Source: Lentzea terrae (lineage in GTDB: Bacteria; Actinomycetota; Actinomycetes; Mycobacteriales; Pseudonocardiaceae). Taken from it: a stretch of DNA of 64,000 bases. Positions 8,718 through 15,804 of this stretch are shown here, one piece after another; the stretch's first letter is position 1, and each line of letters starts with the position of its first letter. The DNA lies in contig NZ_QFWW01000026.1 of NCBI RefSeq assembly GCF_003265345.1, positions 581,778 through 645,777 on the forward strand. The letters run 5' to 3'. Under the pieces are notes generated by a model. It was not told where the DNA came from. It was given only the letters and a program-made list of their open reading frames with translations, and made no database searches. Made by a program: the position numbers and the translations under genes.

Positions 8718-9650
8718 GTGGGCGCGGGTCGCGCGTTGGGGTTGTTGCTGGGCGTGGCGGCAGACGCGGTGTTCGGTGATCCACGCCGATTTCACCCGGT
8801 AGCGGCATTCGGCTCGACTGCTTCCGCGCTGGAGAAGCGCATGCACGCCGACTCCGAAGCCGCCGGGGTGGCCTACACGGCCGTGCTGGTGGGCGGGACC
8901 GTGGCTGCTGGCGTGGCTGTCGAGCGGCTGGCCCGGCGGCACTGGCTGGCGCAGACGTTGACGACCGGTCTGGCGACCTGGGCGGTGCTCGGTGGCCGTT
9001 CGCTTGCGGCCGAGGGCACGTCGATGGGCCACGAGCTGTCCGAGGGCGACGTGGAGGCAGCTCGTTCGAGGCTGCCCAATTTGTGCGGCCGTGACGCTTC
9101 CCGGCTGGACACGTCCGGTCTGGCGCGCGCGACCGTGGAGTCAGTGGCCGAGAACACCTCCGACGCCGTGGTGGCGCCGCTGTTCTGGGGCGCGGTCTTC
9201 GGCGTTCCGGGCCTGCTGGGCTACCGCGCGTCGAACACGCTGGACGCGATGGTCGGGCACAAGTCGCCGCGCTACCTGCGGTTCGGCTGGGCCTCCGCAC
9301 GCCTGGACGACCTGCTGAACCTGCTGCCCTCCCGGCTGGCCGCGGTGCTGACGGTCGGCGGCGCCCCGGTGGTCGGCGGCTCGGCCTCGCAAGCCCTGGA
9401 GACCTGGCGCCGGGACGCTTCAGCCCATCCGTCGCCGAACGCCGGCCAGGTGGAAGCGGCGTTCGCGGGCGCTCTGGAGATCCGCCTGGGCGGCCGAACC
9501 GTCTACGCGCACGGCGTGGAGGAACGCCCGGTGCTGGGCCACGGCCGCAACCCGGACTCAGGTCACGTGACGCGTGCCGTGGAGCTGTCCCGAGTCGTCG
9601 GCTTCGGTGCCGCCCTGGTCAGCGCCTTCGTCGCCGTCTTCCGCAAGTAG
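8718..9650 (+). CDS. cobD: Adenosylcobinamide-phosphate synthase CobD/CbiB
   Basis: 310 residues, GTG start with GGGAGGA at 8707-8713. The N-terminal segment DAVFGDPRRFHPVAAFG and the internal ESVAENTSDAVVAPLFW and YRASNTLDAMVGH motifs are diagnostic of CobD/CbiB, the membrane enzyme that attaches the aminopropanol arm to adenosylcobyric acid in cobalamin synthesis. Its 3' end overlaps the convergent SURF1 gene by 93 bp. With SURF1, the tyrosine phosphatase and cobC it reproduces the inverse of the M. tuberculosis Rv2231c-Rv2236c order. Confidence 0.95.
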   Translation: MGAGRALGLLLGVAADAVFGDPRRFHPVAAFGSTASALEKRMHADSEAAGVAYTAVLVGGTVAAGVAVERLARRHWLAQTLTTGLATWAVLGGRSLAAEGTSMGHELSEGDVEAARSRLPNLCGRDASRLDTSGLARATVESVAENTSDAVVAPLFWGAVFGVPGLLGYRASNTLDAMVGHKSPRYLRFGWASARLDDLLNLLPSRLAAVLTVGGAPVVGGSASQALETWRRDASAHPSPNAGQVEAAFAGALEIRLGGRTVYAHGVEERPVLGHGRNPDSGHVTRAVELSRVVGFGAALVSAFVAVFRK

Positions 9651-10376
9651 CTCGGCGATCGACTTCTTGCGCTTCCTCGGCTCGTGGAGCACGCCACCCG
9701 GCCGCGCCTCGCGAATCGTGAAGTACAGCCAGCCGCCGACCGCCATGACGCCGAACGCGATCCACTGCAGCGCGTAGGAGAAGAACGGCCCGGACTCGAT
9801 CCTCGGGAGCGGCAACGTGGCGAGCGCACCCGGCTGGTTCTCGATCAGCTGGAAGTAGCCGGGCTCGACGTTCGGGGCGATGGCCTTGTTGTTGATCGAG
9901 TAGATCTGCCTTCTGCCGTCCTGCTCGAACGCGGGCGTGTCGTTCGACTCGTTCGGCCTGGCCAGCCCGATGATCGTGACGGTCTCGGTGGGCGGCTGCT
10001 GGAAGTCCGGCGGCTTGATGCCGTTGACCGGCCGCACGTACCCGCGGTCGATCAGGATCCTCTTGCCGCCTTCGGTCTCGAACGGCGTGATGACCTCGAA
10101 GGCGGCCTCGCCCTGCACCGTCCGGAGCCGTGCCAGCGCTTCGAGCTCCGGCAGGTAGCGGCCCTTGATCAGGACCTTCTGCCACTCGTCGTGCTGCGCG
10201 CCGTACGGCACCGGGTCGCTCTTCAACGACTTGGTGATGGCGGCGTTCTGCGCCTGGCGCTCGTCGTTGCGGCCGAACTGCCACGGGGACAGGAAGTAGA
10301 TGCAGGCACCCGCGAACACCCAGACGGCCAGGGTCAGCGCCAGCCAGCCCGGCTTGAGGAGGAACTTGAACCGCAC
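9558..10376 (-). CDS. SURF1-family protein (cytochrome oxidase assembly)
   Basis: 272 residues. A first transmembrane helix lies near residues 12-32 and a second near 205-225 (YALQWIAFGVMAVGGWLYF), with an extracytoplasmic domain between containing the family motif RILIDRGYV. This is the SURF1/Shy1 arrangement, linked to haem-copper oxidase assembly. The C-terminal tail is acidic and polar. It overlaps cobD convergently and corresponds in position to Rv2235 of M. tuberculosis. Confidence 0.92.
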   Translation of the reverse strand: MRFKFLLKPGWLALTLAVWVFAGACIYFLSPWQFGRNDERQAQNAAITKSLKSDPVPYGAQHDEWQKVLIKGRYLPELEALARLRTVQGEAAFEVITPFETEGGKRILIDRGYVRPVNGIKPPDFQQPPTETVTIIGLARPNESNDTPAFEQDGRRQIYSINNKAIAPNVEPGYFQLIENQPGALATLPLPRIESGPFFSYALQWIAFGVMAVGGWLYFTIREARPGGVLHEPRKRKKSIAELLAEDGDEGADQGGTEADDSGQLHGTRHVT

Positions 10377-10418
10377 GACTTCACGGTAGTTGCGTGAGCT
10401 GGACCTCGTGGAACTGGG

Positions 10419-10642
10419 TCATGTCCAGTTTTGGGTGAGCCTGGACAACTCGTCCGCTGCTCGTTGCCGGCGCAGGTCGTCGATCCGCAGGTGACCGAGC
10501 AGCGGCGTGGTGTCGACCTGGGTGTGTCCGCCGACTCGTGGCACGAGATCGCGCCCGCGTCGAGCAGACCGACGAGGTGCGAGTGGAACACGTTCAACAG
10601 GTCGGCAGCCTGTTGCGTGCTCGGGTCCACGTAGATGGGCAC
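10419..10642 (-). pseudogene. Small hypothetical gene with apparent frameshift
   Basis: From an ATG at 10642 the frame reads MPIYVDPSTQQAADLLNVFH and continues through LLDAGAISCHESADTP, which looks like genuine coding. It then turns into low-complexity Ser/Arg/Cys sequence typical of a wrong frame. A neighbouring frame continues coherently (TPLLGHLRIDDLRRQRAADE) to a stop at 10419-10421, giving about 74 residues if one base is added. The gene lies just upstream of SURF1 on the same strand. I do not recognise the family; an uninterrupted 102-residue reading also exists but its second half is implausible. Confidence 0.45.
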
Positions 10643-10681
10643 CCGGCCAGCCTGCCCGACTCGCGAGACGACGGCACCGAG

Positions 10682-11224
10682 TTATCGGGTGATCTCGACG
10701 GCGTGGAACTGGGTCGCGAACCCCTCACCCTCGGGACTCGCCGCCATGATCCCGACCTTGGTCTCGATCTGCGGCGGGAAGTACGCCTTCCGCAGCACGT
10801 GGGCAGGCGCCTCGTCGTCAACGCCGTACCGGACCCACACCGCGTCACCCTTGCGCTCGGCAGAGATCGTGAACCGCGCGAACTCCCCGGTCAACGCCAG
10901 GTTCCAGTCCGAGAACCCGCGCGTGACCACCGTGCTGGCCTGCCGCTTCCCGTCGAACACCTCGACCCCGGCCTTGATCCAGTTCTCACCGTCGATCACC
11001 AGCCCGATGCCGGCGTGGTCGTACTGCGCCGCGTACTCACCGCTGAACGTCGCCGTGATGGTGAAGTCGCCGGCCAGCGTGACGCCGTAGAGGTGGCCGT
11101 TCTCGCGGATCACGCCGTTGCCGGTCAGCCGCCAGAAGTCCGACGAAGGATCGGCGTGCACGGTCAGGGGATCGGTCGACCACTGCCGCGGCTCGTTGAG
11201 CCACGTCCACCCGGTGAGGTCCAT
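10682..11224 (-). CDS. DUF1349 domain protein
   Basis: 180 residues from an ATG at 11224 preceded by AAGGA at eight bases; in-frame ATGs at 11230 and 11233 are alternatives. The sequence (WLNEPRQW, SDFWRLTG, HAGIGLVIDGENWIKAGVE, VGIMAASPEGEGF) is typical of the DUF1349 family, a concanavalin/lectin-like beta-sandwich with no established enzymatic role. It follows the fructosamine kinase gene with only a few bases between or overlapping, so it is probably cotranscribed with it. Confidence 0.88.
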   Translation of the reverse strand: MDLTGWTWLNEPRQWSTDPLTVHADPSSDFWRLTGNGVIRENGHLYGVTLAGDFTITATFSGEYAAQYDHAGIGLVIDGENWIKAGVEVFDGKRQASTVVTRGFSDWNLALTGEFARFTISAERKGDAVWVRYGVDDEAPAHVLRKAYFPPQIETKVGIMAASPEGEGFATQFHAVEITR

Positions 11225-11229
11225 GAACA

Positions 11230-11961
11230 TCATCCTTGCAAAACCGAACGCGCGGCGGCCACGGCTTCTGAGCGGTAGCCGCCGCCGAACAGCTCGGCGT
11301 GGACGAGCAGCGGGAACAGCTGGTGCAACGGGACCCGCGAGCGCCAGCCGTCGGCCAGCGGCGCGATCTCCTGGTACGCGCCGAGGACGTGGTCCAGGAA
11401 CGGGCAGCCGAAGAGCTGGAGCATCGCGAGATCGCTCTCCCGGTGACCGCCGTGAGCCGCTGGGTCGATCAGCCACACCTGGCCGTCGGCGCCCCACAGC
11501 ACGTTGCCGCTCCACAGGTCGCCGTGCAGCCGTGCGGGCGGCTCCGGTGGACCTGCCAGCGACGTGATCCGCGAGCAGATCTCGCTCATGTCGATGCCCG
11601 CGCGCGAGGCATAGGGCTTGATTCGATGTGCGGCGAACCACTCCGGCCAGGACGACGCGGGCTCGTTGACCATCGAGGCCATGCCGATCGTGGCCTCACG
11701 CGGACCGCCGGGCGGTGGGGCGCCGAACGCGGGTGCACCTGCCAGGTGGAGGGTCGCCAACCGGCGTCCGAAGGTCACGGCTGCCTGAAGATTCGGCGTG
11801 CCGTGCGGGATCTCGTCGATCACCAGCCGGCCGTCGTCCGCCGAGTGCACGAACGGGACCGGCGGACCTCCCTCGACGCGCAGCCAGCGCAGGCCCGCCG
11901 CCTCGGCAGCGGTGGCCTGCGGTGACTGGAGCTTCGTCCTCAGAGCTGCTCGCGAACCCAC
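11230..11961 (-). CDS. Fructosamine kinase-family protein, short N-terminus
   Basis: 243 residues from a GTG at 11961, which lies inside the 3' end of the upstream phosphatase gene. The kinase core is clear: ARLHGDLWSGNVLW holds the catalytic loop, LIDPAAHGGHRESDLAML the metal-binding segment. Family members phosphorylate ketosamine adducts for deglycation. Usual members begin with an extra 30-40 residues that form the first strands before the ATP-binding lysine; here the sequence starts at about that lysine (LRTKLQSP). The upstream frame looks like antisense shadow, so the protein is either N-terminally truncated or starts unusually. Confidence 0.8.
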   Translation of the reverse strand: MGSRAALRTKLQSPQATAAEAAGLRWLRVEGGPPVPFVHSADDGRLVIDEIPHGTPNLQAAVTFGRRLATLHLAGAPAFGAPPPGGPREATIGMASMVNEPASSWPEWFAAHRIKPYASRAGIDMSEICSRITSLAGPPEPPARLHGDLWSGNVLWGADGQVWLIDPAAHGGHRESDLAMLQLFGCPFLDHVLGAYQEIAPLADGWRSRVPLHQLFPLLVHAELFGGGYRSEAVAAARSVLQG

Positions 11962-12398
11962 GCGATCAGCCCCGGCATCGCCGCCTCGGTCATGACCAGC
12001 ACCTCCGCGAACCCCGCGTCGTCGCCGTAGTACGGATCCGGCACGTCCACGTCGTCGGCGTCCGGATCGAACGAACGGAGCAGCCGCACGCGGTCGGGGT
12101 CGACCATTCGGCGCAACGCCCGCGCGTGTCCCGTGTCGAGCGCCACCAGCAGGTCGGCGTCCAGGTGGTCCGCGCCGACCTGCGCGGCCACGTGGTCGGT
12201 GGGATATCCGTTGTCCGCCAACGCCTTCATCGTCCGCGGGTCGGCCGGGTCGCCCACGTGCCACCCACCGGTTCCCGCGCTGGACACGGTGACGAAGGAC
12301 GACAGTCCTTCGCGCGACAGCCATTCTCGGAAGACGAGCGCTGCCATGGGGGACCGGCAGATGTTGCCGGTGCAGACGAACGAGACGTGGACCTGCAT
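11940..12398 (-). CDS. ptpA: Low-molecular-weight protein tyrosine phosphatase (PtpA-like)
   Basis: 152 residues. The P-loop CTGNICRS (nucleophile Cys9, Arg15) and the general-acid motif DPYYG (Asp121) are intact, so the enzyme should be active. It overlaps the following fructosamine kinase gene by 22 bases. The position between SURF1 and cobC mirrors Rv2234 (ptpA) of M. tuberculosis; the tyrosine-kinase-like ptkA neighbour is not seen here. Confidence 0.94.
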   Translation of the reverse strand: MQVHVSFVCTGNICRSPMAALVFREWLSREGLSSFVTVSSAGTGGWHVGDPADPRTMKALADNGYPTDHVAAQVGADHLDADLLVALDTGHARALRRMVDPDRVRLLRSFDPDADDVDVPDPYYGDDAGFAEVLVMTEAAMPGLIAWVREQL

Positions 12399-12526
12399 AT
12401 CGCGCAGCCTAAGGGATTTGGTTACGGAAATCGTCTGACCGGGTGGCGTTTGCGCACCCTGGGTAACGAGACCGCCTGGCGGCTCGACGGACCGGCCGAA
12501 CCGGCCGGACCACTTTGGAGCTCACG

Positions 12527-12937
12527 ATGACGTTCGCCGCGCGGCACCCGAACACGAAGAACCTGCAGCTGGCGGCCGTGGCGATCGTTGCTTTGTCGGC
12601 GCTTGCCGCGTGCGTGCCCCAGCAGGGCGCTGCGCCGGCAAGCACACCCGCGGCTGTCGAAACGACATCCACCACCACTGCGGCCGCGCCGCCACCCGCT
12701 GCCGCCGCGCCCAAGACCTGCACCGTTCCGAACGTGGTCGGGATGGTGCACCAGTACGCTCAGGACACGATGCAGGCAGCGGGCCTGTACCTGCTGCTGG
12801 AACAAGACGCGACGGGGCGTGGTCGCATGCTCGTTCTTGATCGAAACTGGGAGACAACGGCACAAAGCGTGGCCGCGGGTCAGGTCGTCGACTGCAGCAC
12901 GGTGATCACGTTGTCGGCCAAGAAGATCGGTGAGTGA
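12527..12937 (+). CDS. PASTA-domain lipoprotein
   Basis: 136 residues. ATG at 12527 has GGAG six bases upstream. A signal peptide ends in the lipobox LAAC, followed by a Pro/Ala/Thr-rich linker and one PASTA-like domain (CTVPNVVGM...AQDTMQAAGLYLL...VVDCSTVITL). Two extra cysteines bracket the domain and could form a disulfide. PASTA domains bind peptidoglycan fragments or similar ligands. It stands alone between the phosphatase operon and a small gene. Confidence 0.85.
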   Translation: MTFAARHPNTKNLQLAAVAIVALSALAACVPQQGAAPASTPAAVETTSTTTAAAPPPAAAAPKTCTVPNVVGMVHQYAQDTMQAAGLYLLLEQDATGRGRMLVLDRNWETTAQSVAAGQVVDCSTVITLSAKKIGE

Positions 12938-13005
12938 CTCCCCGCCGCACGGTAACGCTCAACCGTTGTCGCAAGATGTACGAACAAACGACATGGAGGC
13001 CGCCC

Positions 13006-13212
13006 ATGCAGACAGGTACCGACGTGCCCCCGCAACGGGAGATCATCGGGTGCACCGACGCCCTAGGGCGCCGTCGTGCGTTCGAGGTGTACCTCAACGA
13101 GAAGGGTCGCGTCTGCTTCCGCACCCCGCCCGGTGAGTCCGCGCAGCTCGACGCGTTCCAGCTGGACGAGCTGATCAGCCACCTGACTGAGCTCCGCCGC
13201 TACATGCAGTGA
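13006..13212 (+). CDS. Small hypothetical protein, 68 aa
   Basis: ATG at 13006 has GGAGG at 12995-12999. The product is acidic and soluble (REIIGCTDALGRRRAFEVYL; ends ISHLTELRRYMQ), with no known domain that I recognise. It lies 36 bp before cobC on the same strand and may be cotranscribed. Confidence 0.75.
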   Translation: MQTGTDVPPQREIIGCTDALGRRRAFEVYLNEKGRVCFRTPPGESAQLDAFQLDELISHLTELRRYMQ

Positions 13213-13248
13213 CGCGGTGCTCTGAGCTGGTCGCCTAGAATCGCCGCG

Positions 13249-14244
13249 ATGACCAGCCCAGACCTGCGCCACCACGGTGACGTCGACGCCGCGCCGGGCC
13301 TCGCCGACTTCGCCGTCAACGTGCGGGTGCCGCACCCGCCGCGTTGGCTGCGCGACCGGCTGGCCGCGGCGCTCGACGACCTCGGCCGTTACCCCTCGAA
13401 GCAGGCTGAAGAGCGCGCCCGTGCGGCCGTCGCACGCCGCCACGGGCGCTCGCCTGACGAGGTTCTGCTGCTCAACGGCGCCGCTGAGGGCTTCGCGCTG
13501 CTGCCGAAGCTGGAGCCGCGCCGGGTCGCCATCGTGCACCCCGGCTTCACCGAGCCGGAGGTGGCGTTCCGCGACGCCGGAATTCCGGTGGAGCACGTGC
13601 TGCTCGACGGCGACTTCCAGCTGCGACCGACGTCCGTGCAGGCCGACCTCACCGTCGTCGGCAACCCGACGAACCCCACGTCGGTGCTGCACTCCGCGGA
13701 AGCCCTCAGGGCCCTGCCCGGCAGGCTCGTCGTGGACGAGGCGTTCATGGACGCCGTGCCGGGCGAGCCGGAGTCCCTGGCGCACGACCCGGACGTGCTC
13801 GTGCTGCGCAGCCTCACCAAGACCTGGGGCCTCGCCGGTCTGCGCGCGGGCTACTTCCTCGGCGATCCGGAGACGCTCGCCGAGCTCGCCCACGGCCGCC
13901 CGCACTGGCCCGTCGGCAGCCTGACGCTCGAAGCGATCACCGCGTGCTGCGAGCCGGAAGCGCTGGAGGCATCGCAGCGGTTCGCGGAAGAAGCCGAACA
14001 GCACGCCGCCTACGCGACGCAGCAGCTCAAGGACCTGGTCGTCGTCGCGCCGAAAGCGCCGTTCCTGCTGCTCAGAGTGCCGAAAGGCACGCGGGAGGCG
14101 TTGCGGCACAAGGGGATCGCGGCCCGGCGCTGCGACACGTTCCCCGGCCTCGACGACACCTACCTGCGCGTGGCGATCCGGCCGCCGGAGGAGTTCGCGG
14201 TGTTCGTCGACGCGCTGCGGGTAGTGATGGAGGAACTGGCGTGA
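13249..14244 (+). CDS. cobC: CobC-like PLP-dependent aminotransferase/decarboxylase
   Basis: 331 residues of fold-type I aminotransferase. It resembles histidinol-phosphate aminotransferase and threonine-phosphate decarboxylase (CobC/CobD of other bacteria) and the Rv2231c family. The PLP lysine is in SLTKTWGLAGLRAGY, with NPTNPTS and VVDEAFMD upstream as usual. A role in making the aminopropanol phosphate for cobalamin is likely from homology and from nearby cobD. It overlaps nif3 by four bases (GTGA). Confidence 0.9.
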   Translation: MTSPDLRHHGDVDAAPGLADFAVNVRVPHPPRWLRDRLAAALDDLGRYPSKQAEERARAAVARRHGRSPDEVLLLNGAAEGFALLPKLEPRRVAIVHPGFTEPEVAFRDAGIPVEHVLLDGDFQLRPTSVQADLTVVGNPTNPTSVLHSAEALRALPGRLVVDEAFMDAVPGEPESLAHDPDVLVLRSLTKTWGLAGLRAGYFLGDPETLAELAHGRPHWPVGSLTLEAITACCEPEALEASQRFAEEAEQHAAYATQQLKDLVVVAPKAPFLLLRVPKGTREALRHKGIAARRCDTFPGLDDTYLRVAIRPPEEFAVFVDALRVVMEELA

Positions 14245-15068
14245 AGCTCGCCGACGTGATCGCGGTGCTGGAGTCCGCGTATCCGCCGAAGACGGCCGAG
14301 GCGTGGGACGCGGTGGGACTGGTCTGCGGTGATCCGGACGAGGAGGTCACGAAGATCCTCGTCTGCGTCGACCCGACCCAGTCCACTGTGGACGAGGCGG
14401 TCGAACTCGGCGCACAGCTCGTGCTCGCCCACCACCCGCTGCTTCTGCGCGGTGTCAACGGTGTTCCGGCCGACGACCCCAAGGGTGCATTGGTGCACAA
14501 GCTGATCCGGAACCGCGCCGCCTTGTATTGCGCGCACACCAACGCCGACAGCGCCCTGCCCGGTGTCTCGGACGCACTCGCGGCCGCCATCGGACTCACG
14601 GTCCTCGGGCCGCTCGAACCAGCGGCGGAGCCCGTGGACACCGGCATCGGCCGCATCGGCGAGCTGCCGGAGGCCGAACCGCTCGGGGTCTTCGTCCAGC
14701 GCGTGGCGGACGCACTGCCCGCCACCGTGCAGGGCGTGCGCGCCGCGGGCGATCCGGACGGCCTGGTCAAGAAGGTCGCGGTGTGCGGCGGGGCCGGCGA
14801 CAGCTACCTGGGCACGGCGAAACGCGCCGGCGTCGACGCCTACGTCACGGCGGACCTGCGGCACCACCCGGCCAGCGAGCACATCGAGTCCGGTGGGCCC
14901 GCGCTGGTGGACGTGGCGCACTGGGCCAGCGAGTGGCCGTGGTGCGAGCAGGCGGCGGAAATCCTGCGGGAGGCGTTCGGCGGTAGGGTCGACGTACTCG
15001 TCTCCACCCGCCGGACCGATCCGTGGACCGTAGGGGCGACGAGCTCAGCAGCAGGAGGACATGCGTGA
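14241..15068 (+). CDS. Nif3-like dinuclear metal center protein (DUF34)
   Basis: 275 residues from a GTG overlapping the cobC stop. Metal-ligand motifs of the Nif3/YbgI family are visible: LAHHPLLLRGV, AHTNADSALPGVSDALA and a C-terminal DVAHWASEWP. The family forms hexameric rings with two metals; its chemistry is still debated (GTP cyclohydrolase I-like activity has been proposed). Rv2230c occupies the same place in M. tuberculosis. Confidence 0.92.
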   Translation: MKLADVIAVLESAYPPKTAEAWDAVGLVCGDPDEEVTKILVCVDPTQSTVDEAVELGAQLVLAHHPLLLRGVNGVPADDPKGALVHKLIRNRAALYCAHTNADSALPGVSDALAAAIGLTVLGPLEPAAEPVDTGIGRIGELPEAEPLGVFVQRVADALPATVQGVRAAGDPDGLVKKVAVCGGAGDSYLGTAKRAGVDAYVTADLRHHPASEHIESGGPALVDVAHWASEWPWCEQAAEILREAFGGRVDVLVSTRRTDPWTVGATSSAAGGHA

Positions 15069-15802
15069 AAGCCGATCCCGCAGTGCAGCGCAGGCTGCTC
15101 GACCTGGCCGCGGTCGATGCCGAACTGGCGCGTGTCACCCACCGGCGCCGCACGCTGCCGGAGATCGCGGAGATCGCCGAGGCCGAGCAGCTGGTGCGCG
15201 CGAAGCAGGACGCACTGGTGGCCGTCGAGACGACGCTCGGCGACCTGGACCGCGATGTGAAGCGCCAGGAGACCGAGATCGACCAGGTCCGCGCCCGTGA
15301 GGACCGCGACCGCAAGCTGATGCAGTCCGGCTCGGTCGGCGCCAAGCAGCTCACCGACCTCGAACACGAGCTGGCCACCCTCCAGCGCCGCCAGGGCGTC
15401 CTCGAGGACGACCTGCTGGAGCTGATGGAACGCCGCGAGGCCGTCGAAGCCGACGCGTCCTTCGCCCGCGTGGAGCTGGACAAGGCCCGCTCGACGCTGG
15501 AAGACGCCGCCGGCCGCCGCGACGCCGTCCTCGCCGACCTCGAGGCGACCGAGACCAGGCGCACCGCCGACCGCTCGGTGATGGCCAAGGGCTTCCCGGA
15601 CGACCTGCTGAAGCTCTACGACCGCCAGCGCGAGCAGCGCGGCATCGGCGCGGCACCCTTCCAGTCCCGCCGCTGCGGCGCGTGCCGGATCGAGCTGGAC
15701 CGCGGCGCGGTGTCGAAGCTCAAGGAAGCGGCGGCGGACGAGGTCGTGCGCTGCGAGGAGTGCGGCGCCATTCTGGTCCGGATCGGCGAACCGACCGCCT
15801 GA
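15065..15802 (+). CDS. Coiled-coil zinc-ribbon protein (Rv2229c-like)
   Basis: 245 residues from a GTG at 15065 with AGGAGG upstream, overlapping nif3 by four bases. A long heptad-rich coiled coil (about 20-190) ends in a four-cysteine ribbon, CGACRIE and CEECGAIL. Proteins of this family lie next to nif3 in most actinobacteria and have been suggested to act as protein or nucleic-acid adaptors. In M. tuberculosis the next gene is the RNase HI/phosphatase Rv2228c; here that gene is displaced to 45607. Confidence 0.9.
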   Translation: MKADPAVQRRLLDLAAVDAELARVTHRRRTLPEIAEIAEAEQLVRAKQDALVAVETTLGDLDRDVKRQETEIDQVRAREDRDRKLMQSGSVGAKQLTDLEHELATLQRRQGVLEDDLLELMERREAVEADASFARVELDKARSTLEDAAGRRDAVLADLEATETRRTADRSVMAKGFPDDLLKLYDRQREQRGIGAAPFQSRRCGACRIELDRGAVSKLKEAAADEVVRCEECGAILVRIGEPTA

Positions 15803-15804
15803 CG

